Of a DNA stretch of 64,000 nt, positions 44,725 to 57,562 are shown piece after piece. Position 1 is the stretch's first letter, and every line of letters starts with the position of its first letter. Below the pieces are notes generated by a model, which worked only from the letters and a program-made list of their open reading frames with translations, ran no database searches and was not told the origin of the DNA. Origin of the DNA: Malaya genurostris (taxonomy: Eukaryota; Arthropoda; Insecta; Diptera; Culicidae); assembly GCF_030247185.1 (NCBI RefSeq), contig NC_080572.1:300377656-300441655 (forward strand), in the 5' to 3' direction. Made by a program: the position numbers and the translations under genes.

Positions 44725-47700
44725 CTTGACTCTTGACTCTTGACTCTTGACTCTTGACTCTTGACTCTTGATTCTTGACTCTTGACTCTTGACTCTTGAC
44801 TCTTGACTCTTGACTCTTGACTCTTGACTCTTGACTCTTGACTCTTGACTCTTGACTCTTGACTCTTGACTCTTGACTCTTGACTCTTGACTCTTGACTC
44901 TTGACTCTTAACACTCTTGACTCTTGACTCTTGACTCTTGACTCTTGACTCTTGACTCTTGACTCTTGACTCTTGACTCTTGACTCTTGACTCTTAACAC
45001 TCTTGACTCTTGACTCTTGACTCTTGACTCTTGACTCTTGACTCTTGACTCTTGACTCTTGACTCTTGACTCTTAACACTCTTGACTCTTGACTCTTGAC
45101 TCTTGACTCTTGACTCTTGACTCTTGACTCTTGACTCTTGACTCTTGACTCTTGACTCTTAACACTCTTGACTCTTGACTCTTGACTCTTGACTCTTGAC
45201 TCTTGACTCTTGACTCTTGACTCTTGACTCTTGACTCTTGACTCTTGACTCTTGACTCTTGACTCTTGACTCTTGACTCTTGACTCTTAACACTCTTGAC
45301 TCTTGACTCTTGACTCTTGACTCTTGACTCTTGACTCTTGACTCTTGACTCTTGACTCTTGACTCTTGACTCTTGACTCTTGACTCTTGACTCTTGACTC
45401 TTGACTCTTGACTCTTAACACTCTTGACTCTTGACTCTTGACTCTTGACTCTTGACTCTTGACTCTTGACTCTTGACTCTTGACTCTTGACTCTTGACTC
45501 TTGACTCTTGACTCTTGACTCTTAACACTCTTGACTCTTGACTCTTGACTCTTGACTCTTGACTCTTGACTCTTGACTCTTGACTCTTGACTCTTGACTC
45601 TTGACTCTTGACTCTTGACTCTTGACTCTTGACTCTTGACTCTTGACTCTTGACTCTTGACTCTTGACTCTTGACTCTTGACTCTTGACTCTTGACTCTT
45701 GACTCTTGACTCTTGACTCTTGACTCTTGACTCTTGACTCTTGACTCTTGACTCTTGACTCTTGACTCTTGACTCTTGACTCTTGACTCTTGACTCTTGA
45801 CTCTTGACTCTTGACTCTTGACTCTTGACTCTTGACTCTTGACTCTTGACTCTTGACTCTTGACTCTTGACTCTTGACTCTTGACTCTTGACTCTTGACT
45901 CTTGACTCTTGACTCTTGACTCTTGACTCTTGACTCTTGACTCTTGACTCTTGACTCTTGACTCTTGACTCTTGACTCTTGACTCTTGACTCTTGACTCT
46001 TGACTCTTGACTCTTGACTCTTGACTCTTGACTCTTGACTCTTGACTCTTGACTCTAAACACTCTTGACTCTTGACTCTTGACTCTTGACTCTTGACTCT
46101 TGACTCTTGACTCTTGACTCTTGACTCTTGACTCTTGACTCTTGACTCTTGACTCTTGACTCTTGACTCTTGACTCTTGACTCTTGACTCTTGACTCTTG
46201 ACTCTTGACTCTTGACTCTTGACTCTTGACTCTTGACTCTTGACTCTTGACTCTTGACTCTTGACTCTTGACTCTAAACACTCTTGACTCTTGACTCTTG
46301 ACTCTTGACTCTTGACTCTTGACTCTTGACTCTTGACTCTTGACTCTTGACTCTTGACTCTTGACTCTTGACTCTTGACTCTTGACTCTTGACTCTTGAC
46401 TCTTGACTCTTGACTCTTGACTCTTGACTCTTGACTCTTGACTCTTGACTCTTGACTCTTGACTCTTGACTCTTGACTCTTGACTCTTGACTCTTGACTC
46501 TAAACACTCTTGACTCTTGACTCTTGACTCTTGACTCTTGACTCTTGACTCTTGACTCTTGACTCTTGACTCTTGACTCTTGACTCTTGACTCTAAACAC
46601 TCTTGACTCTTGACTCTTGACTCTTGACTCTTGACTCTTGACTCTTGACTCTTGACTCTTGACTCTTGACTCTTGACTCTTGACTCTTGACTCTTGACTC
46701 TTGACTCTTGACTCTTGACTCTTGACTCTTGACTCTTGACTCTTGACTCTTGACTCTTGACTCTTGACTCTTGACTCTTGACTCTTGACTCTTGACTCTT
46801 GACTCTTGACTCTTGACTCTTGACTCTTGACTCTTGACTCTTGACTCTTGACTCTTGACTCTTGACTCTTGACTCTTGACTCTTGACTCTTGACTCTTGA
46901 CTCTTGACTCTTGACTCTTGACTCTTGACTCTTGACTCTTGACTCTTGACTCTTGACTCTTGACTCTTGACTCTTGACTCTTGACTCTTGACTCTTGACT
47001 CTTGACTCTTGACTCTTGACTCTTGACTCTTGACTCTTGACTCTTGACTCTTGACTCTTGACTCTTGACTCTTGACTCTTAACACTCTTGACTCTTGACT
47101 CTTGACTCTTGACTCTTGACTCTCGTGACTCTTGACTCTTGACTCTTGACTCTTGACTCTTGACTCTTGACTCTTGACTCTTGACTCTTGACTCTTGACT
47201 CTTGACTCTTGACTCTTGACTCTTGACTCTTAACACTCTTGACTCTTGACTCTTGACTCTCGTGACTCTTGACTCTTGACTCTTGACTCTTGACTCTTGA
47301 CTCTTGACTCTTGACTCTTGACTCTTGACTCTTGACTCTTGACTCTTGACTCTTGACTCTTGACTCTTGACTCTTGACTCTTGACTCTTGACTCTTGACT
47401 CTCGTGACTCTTGACTCTTGACTCTTGACTCTTGACTCTTGACTCTTGACTCTTGACTCTTGACTCTTGACTCTTGACTCTTGACTCTTGACTCTTGACT
47501 CTTGACTCTTGACTCTTGACTCTTGACTCTTGACTCTTGACTCTTGACTCTTGACTCTTGACTCTTGACTCTTGACTCTTGACTCTTGACTCTTGACTCT
47601 TGACTCTTGACTCTTGACTCTTGACTCTCGTGACTCTTGACTCTTGACTCTTGACTCTTGACTCTTGACTCTTGACTCTTAACTCTTGACTCTTGACTCT

Positions 47701-48459
47701 TGACTCTTGACTCTTAACACTCTTGACTCTTGACTCTTGACTCTTGACTCTTGACTCTTGACTCTTGACTCTCGTGACTCTTGACTCTTGACTCTTGACT
47801 CTTGACTCTTGACTCTTGACTCTTGACTCTTGACTCTTGACTCTTGACTCTTGACTCTTGACTCTTGACTCTTGACTCTTGACTCTTGACTCTTGACTCT
47901 TGACTCTTGACTCTTGACTCTTGACTCTTGACTCTTGACTCTTGACTCTTGACTCTTGACTCTTGACTCTTGACTCTTGACTCTTGACTCTTGACTCTTG
48001 ACTCTTGACTCTTGACTCTTGACTCTTGACTCTTGACTCTTGACTCTTGACTCTTGACTCTTGACTCTTGACTCTTGACTCTTGACTCTTGACTCTTGAC
48101 TCTTGACTCTTGACTCTTGACTCTTGACTCTTGACTCTTGACTCTTGACTCTTGACTCTTGACTCTTGACTCTTGACTCTTGACTCTTGACTCTTGACTC
48201 TTGACTCTTGACTCTTGACTCTTGACTCTTGACTCTTGACTCTTGACTCTTGACTCTTGACTCTTGACTCTTGACTCTTGACTCTTGACTCTTGACTCTT
48301 GACTCTTGACTCTTGACTCTTGACTCTTGACTCTTGACTCTTGACTCTTGACTCTTGACTCTTGACTCTTGACTCTTGACTCTTGACTCTTGACTCTTGA
48401 CTCTTGACTCTTGACTCTTGACTCTTGACTCTTGACTCTTGACTCTTGACTCTTGACTC

Positions 48460-50755
48460 TAAACACTCTTGACTCTTGACTCTTGACTCTTGACTCTTGA
48501 CTCTTGACTCTTGACTCTTGACTCTTGACTCTTGACTCTTGACTCTTGACTCTTGACTCTTGACTCTTGACTCTTGACTCTTGACTCTTGACTCTTGACT
48601 CTTGACTCTTGACTCTTGACTCTCGTGACTCTTGACTCTTGACTCTTGACTCTTGACTCTTGACTCTTGACTCTTGACTCTTGACTCTTGACTCTTGACT
48701 CTTGACTCTTGACTCTCGTGACTCTTGACTCTTGACTCTTGACTCTCGTGACTCTTGACTCTTGACTCTTGACTCTTGACTCTTGACTCTTGACTCTTGA
48801 CTCTTGACTCTTGACTCTTGACTCTTGACTCTTGACTCTTGACTCTCGTGACTCTTGACTCTTGACTCTTGACTCTTGACTCTTGACTCTTGACTCTTGA
48901 CTCTTGACTCTCGTGACTCTTGACTCTTGACTCTTGACTCTTGACTCTTGACTCTTGACTCTTGACTCTTGACTCTTGACTCTTGACTCTTGACTCTTGA
49001 CTCTTGACTCTTGACTCTTGACTCTTGACTCTTGACTCTTGACTCTTGACTCTTGACTCTTGACTCTTGACTCTTGACTCTTGACTCTTGACTCTAAACA
49101 CTCTTGACTCTTGACTCTTGACTCTTGACTCTTGACTCTTGACTCTTGACTCTTGACTCTTGACTCTTGACTCTTGACTCTTGACTCTTGACTCTTGACT
49201 CTTGACTCTTGACTCTTGACTCTTGACTCTTGACTCTTGACTCTTGACTCTTGACTCTTGACTCTTGACTCTTGACTCTTGACTCTTGACTCTTGACTCT
49301 TGACTCTTGACTCTTGACTCTTGACTCTTGACTCTTGACTCTTGACTCTTGACTATTGACTCTTGACTCTTGACTCTTGACTCTTGACTCTTGACTCTTG
49401 ACTCTTGACTCTTGACTCTTGACTCTTGACTCTTGACTCTTGACTCTTGACTCTTGACTCTTGACTCTTGACTCTTGACTCTTGACTCTTGACTCTTGAC
49501 TCTTGACTCTTGACTCTTGACTCTTGACTCTTGACTCTTGACTCTTGACTCTTGACTCTTGACTCTTGACTCTTGACTCTTGACTCTTGACTCTTGACTC
49601 TTGACTCTAAACACTCTTGACTCTTGACTCTTGACTCTTGACTCTTGACTCTTGACTCTTGACTCTTGACTCTTGACTCTTGACTCTTGACTCTTGACTC
49701 TTGACTCTTGACTCTTGACTCTTGACTCTTGACTCTTGACTCTTGACTCTTGACTCTTGACTCTCGTGACTCTTGACTCTTGACTCTTGACTCTTGACTC
49801 TTGACTCTTGACTCTTGACTCTTGACTCTTGACTCTTGACTCTTGACTCTTGACTCTCGTGACTCTTGACTCTTGACTCTTGACTCTCGTGACTCTTGAC
49901 TCTTGACTCTTGACTCTTGACTCTTGACTCTTGACTCTTGACTCTTGACTCTTGACTCTTGACTCTTGACTCTTGACTCTTGACTCTCGTGACTCTTGAC
50001 TCTTGACTCTTGACTCTTGACTCTTGACTCTTGACTCTTGACTCTTGACTCTCGTGACTCTTGACTCTTGACTCTTGACTCTTGACTCTTGACTCTTGAC
50101 TCTTGACTCTTGACTCTTGACTCTTGACTCTTGACTCTTGACTCTTGACTCTTGACTCTTGACTCTTGACTCTTGACTCTTGACTCTTGACTCTTGACTC
50201 TTGACTCTTGACTCTTGACTCTTGACTCTTGACTCTTGACTCTAAACACTCTTGACTCTTGACTCTTGACTCTTGACTCTTGACTCTTGACTCTTGACTC
50301 TTGACTCTTGACTCTTGACTCTTGACTCTTGACTCTTGACTCTTGACTCTTGACTCTTGACTCTTGACTCTTGACTCTTGACTCTTGACTCTTGACTCTT
50401 GACTCTTGACTCTTGACTCTTGACTCTTGACTCTTGACTCTTGACTCTTGACTCTTGACTCTTGACTCTTGACTCTTGACTCTTGACTCTTGACTCTTGA
50501 CTCTTGACTATTGACTCTTGACTCTTGACTCTTGACTCTTGACTCTTGACTCTTGACTCTTGACTCTTGACTCTTGACTCTTGACTCTTGACTCTTGACT
50601 CTTGACTCTTGACTCTTGACTCTTGACTCTTGACTCTTGACTCTTGACTCTTGACTCTTGACTCTTGACTCTTGACTCTTGACTCTTGACTCTTGACTCT
50701 TGACTCTTGACTCTTGACTCTTGACTCTTGACTCTTGACTCTTGACTCTTGACTC
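48460..50755. repeat. higher-order tandem duplication inside the heptamer array
   Basis: TCGTGACTC variants at 48623, 48716, 48746, 48846 and 48911 have spacings 93, 30, 100, 65. Variants at 49764, 49857, 49887, 49987 and 50052 have exactly the same spacings. TAAACACTC variants at 48460 and 49095 recur at 49608 and 50243, each 1148 bp later, and a TTGACTA change at 49355 recurs at 50510. The two blocks of about 164 units are adjacent, so this is a tandem duplication, differing since by single-unit gains and losses. Confidence 0.9.
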
Positions 50756-52837
50756 TTGACTCTTGACTCTTGACTCTTGACTCTTGACTCTTGACTCTTG
50801 ACTCTTGACTCTTGACTCTTGACTCTTGACTCTTGACTCTTGACTCTTGACTCTTGACTCTTGACTCTTGACTCTTGACTCTTGACTCTTGACTCTTGAC
50901 TCTTGACTCTTGACTCTTGACTCTTGACTCTTAACACTCTTGACTCTTGACTCTTGACTCTTGACTCTTGATTCTCGTGACTCTTGACTCTTGACTCTTG
51001 ACTCTTGACTCTTGACTCTTGACTCTTGACTCTTGACTCTTGACTCTTGACTCTTGACTCTTGACTCTTGACTCTTGACTCTTGACTCTTAACACTCTTG
51101 ACTCTTGACTCTTGACTCTCGTGACTCTTGACTCTTGACTCTTGACTCTTGACTCTTGACTCTTGACTCTTGACTCTTGACTCTTGACTCTTGACTCTTG
51201 ACTCTTGACTCTTGACTCTTGACTCTTGACTCTTGACTCTTGACTCTTGACTCTTGACTCTTGACTCTTGACTCTTGACTCTTGACTCTTGACTCTTGAC
51301 TCTTGACTCTTGACTCTTGACTCTTGACTCTTGACTCTTGACTCTTGACTCTTGACTCTTGACTCTTGACTCTTGACTCTTGACTCTTGACTCTTGACTC
51401 TTGACTCTTGACTCTTGACTCTTGACTCTTGACTCTTGACTCTTAACACTCTTGACTCTTGACTCTTGACTCTTGACTCTTGACTCTCGTGACTCTTGAC
51501 TCTTGACTCTTGACTCTTGACTCTTGACTCTTGACTCTTGACTCTTGACTCTTGACTCTTGACTCTTGACTCTTGACTCTTGACTCTTGACTCTTGACTC
51601 TTGACTCTTGACTCTTGACTCTTGACTCTTGACTCTTGAGTCTTGACTCTTGACTCTTGACTCTTGACTCTTGACTCTTGACTCTTGACTCTTGACTCTT
51701 GACTCTTGACTCTTGATTCTTGACTCTTGACTCTTGACTCTTGACTCTTGACTCTTGACTCTTGACTCTTGACTCTTGACTCTTAACACTCTTGACTCTT
51801 GACTCTTGACTCTCGTGACTCTTGACTCTTGACTCTTGACTCTTGACTCTTGACTCTAGACTCTTGACTCTTGACTCTTGACTCTTGACTCTTGACTCTT
51901 GACTCTTGACTCTTGACTCTTGACTCTTGACTCTTGACTCTTGACTCTTGACTCTTGACTCTTGACTCTTGACTCTTGACTCTTGACTCTTGACTCTTGA
52001 CTCTTGACTCTTGACTCTTGACTCTTGACTCTTGACTCTTGACTCTTGACTCTTGACTCTTGACTCTTGACTCTTGACTCTTGACTCTTGACTCTTGACT
52101 CTTGACTCTTGACTCTTGACTCTTGACTCTTGACTCTTGACTCTTGACTCTTGACTCTTGACTCTTGACTCTTGACTCTTGACTCTTGACTCTTGACTTT
52201 TGACTCTTGACTCTTGACTCTTGACTTTTGACTCTTGACTCTTGACTCTTGACTCTTGACTCTTGACTCTTGACTCTTGACTCTTGACTCTTGACTCTTG
52301 ACTCTTGACTCTTGACTCTTGACTCTTGACTCTTGACTCTTGACTCTTGACTCTTGACTCTTGACTCTTGACTCTTGACTCTTGACTCTTGACTCTTGAC
52401 TCTTGACTCTTGACTCTTGACTCTTGACTCTTGACTCTTGACTCTTGACTCTTGACTCTTGACTCTTGACTCTTGACTCTTGACTCTTGACTCTTGACTC
52501 TTGACTCTTGACTCTTGACTCTTGACTCTTGACTCTTGACTCTTGACTCTTGACTCTTGACTCTTGACTCTTGACTCTTGACTCTTGACTCTTGACTCTT
52601 GACTCTTGACTCTTGACTCTTGACTCTTGACTCTTGACTCTTGACTCTTGACTCTTGACTCTTGACTCTTGACTCTTGACTCTTGACTCTTGACTCTTGA
52701 CTCTTGACTCTTGACTCTTGACTCTTGACTCTTGACTCTTGACTCTTGACTCTTGACTCTTGACTCTTGACTCTTGACTCTTGACTTTTGACTTTTGACT
52801 CTTGACTCTTGACTCTTGACTCTTGACTCTTGACTCT

Positions 52838-52851
52838 TGACTCATGACTCA
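52838..52851. promoter_or_regulatory. two abutting perfect AP-1-type sites TGACTCA
   Basis: Two adjacent units read TGACTCA (52838-52844 and 52845-52851), the second within ATGACTCAT. This is the optimal palindromic site for Jun/Fos and Gcn4-type bZIP proteins. All other units (TGACTCT) differ from it by one base. Binding is not shown by sequence alone. Confidence 0.4.
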
Positions 52852-55800
52852 TGACTCTTGACTCTTGACTCTTGACTCTTGACTCTTGACTCTTGACTCT
52901 TGACTCTTGACTCTTGACTCTTGACTCTTGACTCTTGACTCTTGACTCTTGACTCTTGACTCTTGACTCTTGACTCTTGACTCTTGACTCTTGACTCTTG
53001 ACTCTTGACTCTTGACTCTTGACTCTTGACTCTTGACTCTTGACTCTTGATTCTTGACTCTTGACTCTTGACTCTCGTGACTCTTGACTCTTGACTCTTG
53101 ACTCTCGTGACTCTTGACTCTTGACTCTTGACTCTTGACTCTTGACTCTTGACTCTTGACTCTTGACTCTTGACTCTTGACTCTTGACTCTTGACTCTTG
53201 ACTCTTGACTCTTGAATCTTGACTCTTGACTCTTGACTCTTGACTCTTGACTCTTGACTATTGACTCTTGACTCTTGACTCTTGACTCTTGACTCTTGAC
53301 TCTTGACTCTTGACTCTTGACTCTTGACTCTTGACTCTTGACTCTTGACTCTTGACTCTTGACTCTTGACTCTTGACTCTTGACTCTTGACTCTTGACTC
53401 TTGACTCTTGACTCTTGACTCTTGACTCTTGACTCTTGACTCTTGACTCTTGACTCTTGACTCTTGACTCTTGACTCTTGACTCTTGACTCTTGACTCTT
53501 GACTCTTGACTCTTGACTCTTGACTCTTGACTCCTGACTCTTGACTCTTGACTCTTGACTCTTGACTCTTGACTCTTGACTCTTGACTCTTGACTCTTGA
53601 CTCTTGACTCTTGACTCTTGACTCTTGACTCTTGACTCTTGACTCTTGACTCTTGACTCTTGACTCTTGACTCTTGACTCTTGACTCTTGACTCTTGACT
53701 CTTGACTCTTGACTCTTGACTCTTGACTCTTGACTCTTGACTCTTGACTCTTGACTCTTGACTCTTGACTCTTGACTCTTGACTCTTGACTCTTGACTCT
53801 TGACTCTTGACTCTTGACTCTTGACTCTTGACTCTTGACTCTTGACTCTTGACTCTTGACTCTTGACTATTGACTCTTGACTCTTGACTCTTGACTCTTG
53901 ACTCTTGACTCTTGACTCTTGATTCTTGACTCTTGACTCTTGACTCTTGACTCTTGACTCTGGACTCTTGACTCTTGACTCTTGACTCTTGACTCTTGAC
54001 TCTTGACTCTTGACTCTTGACTCTTGACTCTTGACTCTTGACTCTTGACTCTTGACTCTTGACTCTTGACTCTTAACACTCTTGACTCTTGACTCTTGAC
54101 TCTTGACTCTTGACTCTTGACTCTTGACTCTTGACTCTTGACTCTTGACTCTTGACTCTTGACTCTTAACACTCTTGACTCTTGACTCTTGACTCTTGAC
54201 TCTTGACTCTTGACTCTTGACTCTTGACTCTTGACTCTTGACTCTTGACTCTTGACTCTTGACTCTTGACTCTTGACTCTTGACTCTTGACTCTTGACTC
54301 TTGACTCTTGACTCTTGACTCTTGACTCTTAACACTCTTGACTCTTGACTCTTGACTCTTGACTCTTGACTATTGACTCTTGACTCTTGACTCTTGACTC
54401 TTGACTCTTGACTCTTGACTCTTGACTCTTGACTCTTGACTCTTGACTCTAAACACTCTTGACTCTTGACTCTTGACTCTTGACTCTTGACTCTTGACTC
54501 TTGACTCTTGACTCTTGACTCTTGACTCTTGACTCTTGACTCTTGACTCTTGACTCTTGACTCTTGACTCTTGACTCTTGACTCTTGACTCTTGACTCTT
54601 GACTCTTGACTCTTGACTCTTGACTCTTGACTCTTGACTCTTGACTCTTGACTCTTGACTCTTGACTCTTGACTCTTGACTCTTGACTCTTGACTCTTGA
54701 CTCTTGACTCTTGACTCTTGACTCTTGACTCTTGACTCTTGACTCTTGACTCTTGACTCTTGACTCTTGACTCTTGACTCTTGACTCTTGACTCTTGACT
54801 CTTGACTCTTGACTCTTGACTCTTGACTCTTGACTCTTGACTCTTGACTCTTGACTCTTGACTCTTGACTCTTGACTCTTGACTCTTGACTCTTGACTCT
54901 TGACTCTTGACTCTTGACTCTTGACTCTTGACTCTTGACTCTTGACTCTTGACTCTTGACTCTTGACTCTTGACTCTTGACTCTTGACTCTTGACTCTCG
55001 TGACTCTTGACTCTTGACTCTTGACTCTTGACTCTTGACTCTCGTGACTCTTGACTCTTGACTCTTGACTCTTGACTCTTGACTCTTGACTCTTGACTCT
55101 TGACTCTTGACTCTTGACTCTTGACTCTTGACTCTTGACTCTTGACTCTCGTGACTCTTGACTCTTGACTCTTGACTCTCGTGACTCTTGACTCTTGACT
55201 CTTGACTCTTGACTCTTGACTCTTGACTCTTGACTCTTGACTCTTGACTCTTAACACTCTTGACTCTTGACTCTTGACTCTTGACTCGTGACTCTTGACT
55301 CTTGACTCTTGACTCTTGACTCTCAACACTCTTGATTCTTGACTCTTGACTCTTGACTCTTGACTCTTGACTCTTGACTCTCGTGACTCTTGACTCTTGA
55401 CTCTTGACTCTTGACTCTTAACACTCTTGACTCTTGACTCTTGACTCTTGACTCTTGACTCTTGACTCTCGTGACTCTTGACTCTTGACTCTTGACTCTT
55501 GACTCTTGACTCTTGACTCTTGACTCTTGACTCTTGACTCTTGACTCTTGACTCTTGACTCTTGACTCTTGACTCTTGACTCTTGACTCGTGACTCTTGA
55601 CTCTTGACTCTTGACTCTTGACTCTTAACACTCTTGACTCTTGACTCTTGACTCTTGACTCTTGACTCTTGACTCTCGTGACTCTTGACTCTTGACTCTT
55701 GACTCTTGACTCTTAACACTCTTGACTCTTGACTCTTGACTCTTGACTCTTGACTCTCGTGACTCTTGACTCTTGACTCTTGACTCTTGACTCTTGACTC

Positions 55801-57041
55801 TTGACTCTTGACTCTTGACTCTTGACTCTTGACTCTTGACTCTTGACTCTTGACTCTTGACTCTTGACTCTTGACTCTTGACTCTTGACTCTTGACTCTT
55901 GACTCTTGACTCTTGACTCTTGACTCTTGACTCTTGACTCTTGACTCTTGACTCTTGACTCTTGACTCTTGACTCTTGACTCTTGACTCTTGACTCTTGA
56001 CTCTTGACTCTTGACTCTTGACTCTTGACTCTTGACTCTTGACTCTTGACTCTTGACTCTTGACTCTTGACTCTTGACTCTTGACTCTTGACTCTTGACT
56101 CTTGACTCTTGACTCTTGACTCTTGACTCTTGACTCTTGACTCTTGACTCTTGACTCTTGACTCTTGACTCTTGACTCTTGACTCTTGACTCTTGACTCT
56201 TGACTCTCGTGACTCTTGACTCTTGACTCTTGACTCTTGACTCTTGACTCTTGACTCTTGACTCTTGACTCTTGACTCTTGACTCTTGACTCTCGTGACT
56301 CTTGACTCTTGACTCTTGACTCTCGTGACTCTTGACTCTTGACTCTTGACTCTCGTGACTCTTGACTCTTGACTCTTGACTCTTGACTCTTGACTCTTGA
56401 CTCTTGACTCTTGACTCTTGACTTTTGACTCTTGACTCTTGACTTTTGACTCTTGACTCTTGACTCTTGACTCTTGACTCTTGACTCTTGACTCTTGACT
56501 CTTGACTCTTGACTCTTGACTCTTGACTCTTGACTCTTGACTCTTGACTCTTGACTCTTGACTCTTGACTCTTGACTCTTGACTCTTGACTCTTGACTCT
56601 TGACTCTTGACTCTTGACTCTTGACTCTTGACTCTTGACTCTTGACTCTTGACTCTTGACTCTTGACTCTCGACTCTTGACTCTTGACTCTTGACTCTTG
56701 ACTCTTGACTCTTGACTCTTGACTCTTGACTCTTGACTCTTGACTCTTGACTCTTGACTCTTGACTCTTGACTCTTGACTCTTGACTCTTGACTCTTGAC
56801 TCTTGACTCTTGACTCTTGACTCTTGACTCTTGACTCTTGACTCTTGACTCTTGACTCTTGACTCTTGACTCTTGACTCTTGACTCTTGACTCTTGACTC
56901 TTGACTCTTGACTCTTGACTCTTGACTCTTGACTCTTGACTCTTGACTCTTGACTCTTGACTCTTGACTCTTGACTCTTGACTTTTGACTCTTGACTTTT
57001 GACTCTTGGCTCTTGACTCTTGACTCTTGACTCTTGACTCT

Positions 57042-57290
57042 GCTCTGAACGTCAGGCTCTGGACATTAGACTCGTATCTTTTGATTCTGAACTGTAAAAT
57101 CTGGACTCTCGAACTTTAACTAACTATGAACTGAGATCAAAACTTCTACTAAACACACATAAATCTTAACTCTGTTAACAAACTTTTGGAATCTGAACCC
57201 ATCAATTTGGACTTTGGAATCCAGACTCTGAAGACTACATCTTGAATTCTAGACAGAATGCACCGAATTGACTGTAGTCTAATCCCGAAG
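57042..57290. repeat. degenerate fringe of the heptamer array
   Basis: Immediately after the array, words such as 'ctctgctctgaac', 'ggctctggac', 'tctggactctcgaac' and 'ccagactctgaagac' repeat loosely. This looks like either a decayed part of the array or the low-complexity seed from which it arose. The left edge at 44725 has no such fringe. Confidence 0.45.
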
Positions 57291-57492
57291 AGTTAATGTT
57301 AGAAGCAGTCGCAACAACGATGTATACCAAAAAAATTGGATTCTAATTGTGAACAATGACAACCCTAAAAGTAATTATTGTTTTACCGCAAGTCATAATC
57401 CTGCCGGCAAACTGAGTCATAATACCTACGTTTGAACATACGCTTTAAAAGCAGAAGCACCCTTTCCCGAATCACGCAAAGATAATACTTAC

Positions 57493-57526
57493 ATTATTAT
57501 TTTGCTGGTGATGTTGTTGTTGCTGC

Positions 57527-57562
<36 letters not shown>

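Larger units (their letters stand above)
44725..57041. repeat. 12.3-kb heptanucleotide tandem array (TTGACTC)n
   Basis: This is an uninterrupted head-to-tail array of TTGACTC (minus strand GAGTCAA), roughly 1,740 units. Variant units of 9 bp recur: TTAACACTC, TAAACACTC and TCGTGACTC, each about 10-35 times, plus rare single-base variants (TTGACTT, TTGATTC, TTGACTA, TTGAGTC). Because 7 is not a multiple of 3 and GAGTCAA has no stop in any frame, all three minus frames are open for long stretches (up to 794 codons) reading a KSQESRV heptad. Plus frames stop every 21 bp. These open frames are a by-product of the repeat: they end only at variant units and have no start or splice context. The array begins and ends abruptly. 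Confidence 0.98.

Noticed and set aside
44675..55719. Long minus-strand open frames (up to 794 codons) reading KSQESRV repeats
   Set aside because: They arise because GAGTCAA has no stop in any frame. All three frames give the same heptad, starts are GTG codons in variant units, and there is no unique flanking coding sequence.
44725..57041. Telomeric repeat or CRISPR array
   Set aside because: The unit is not a telomere type and lies inside the sequence. There are no spacers between repeats, so it is a simple tandem array.
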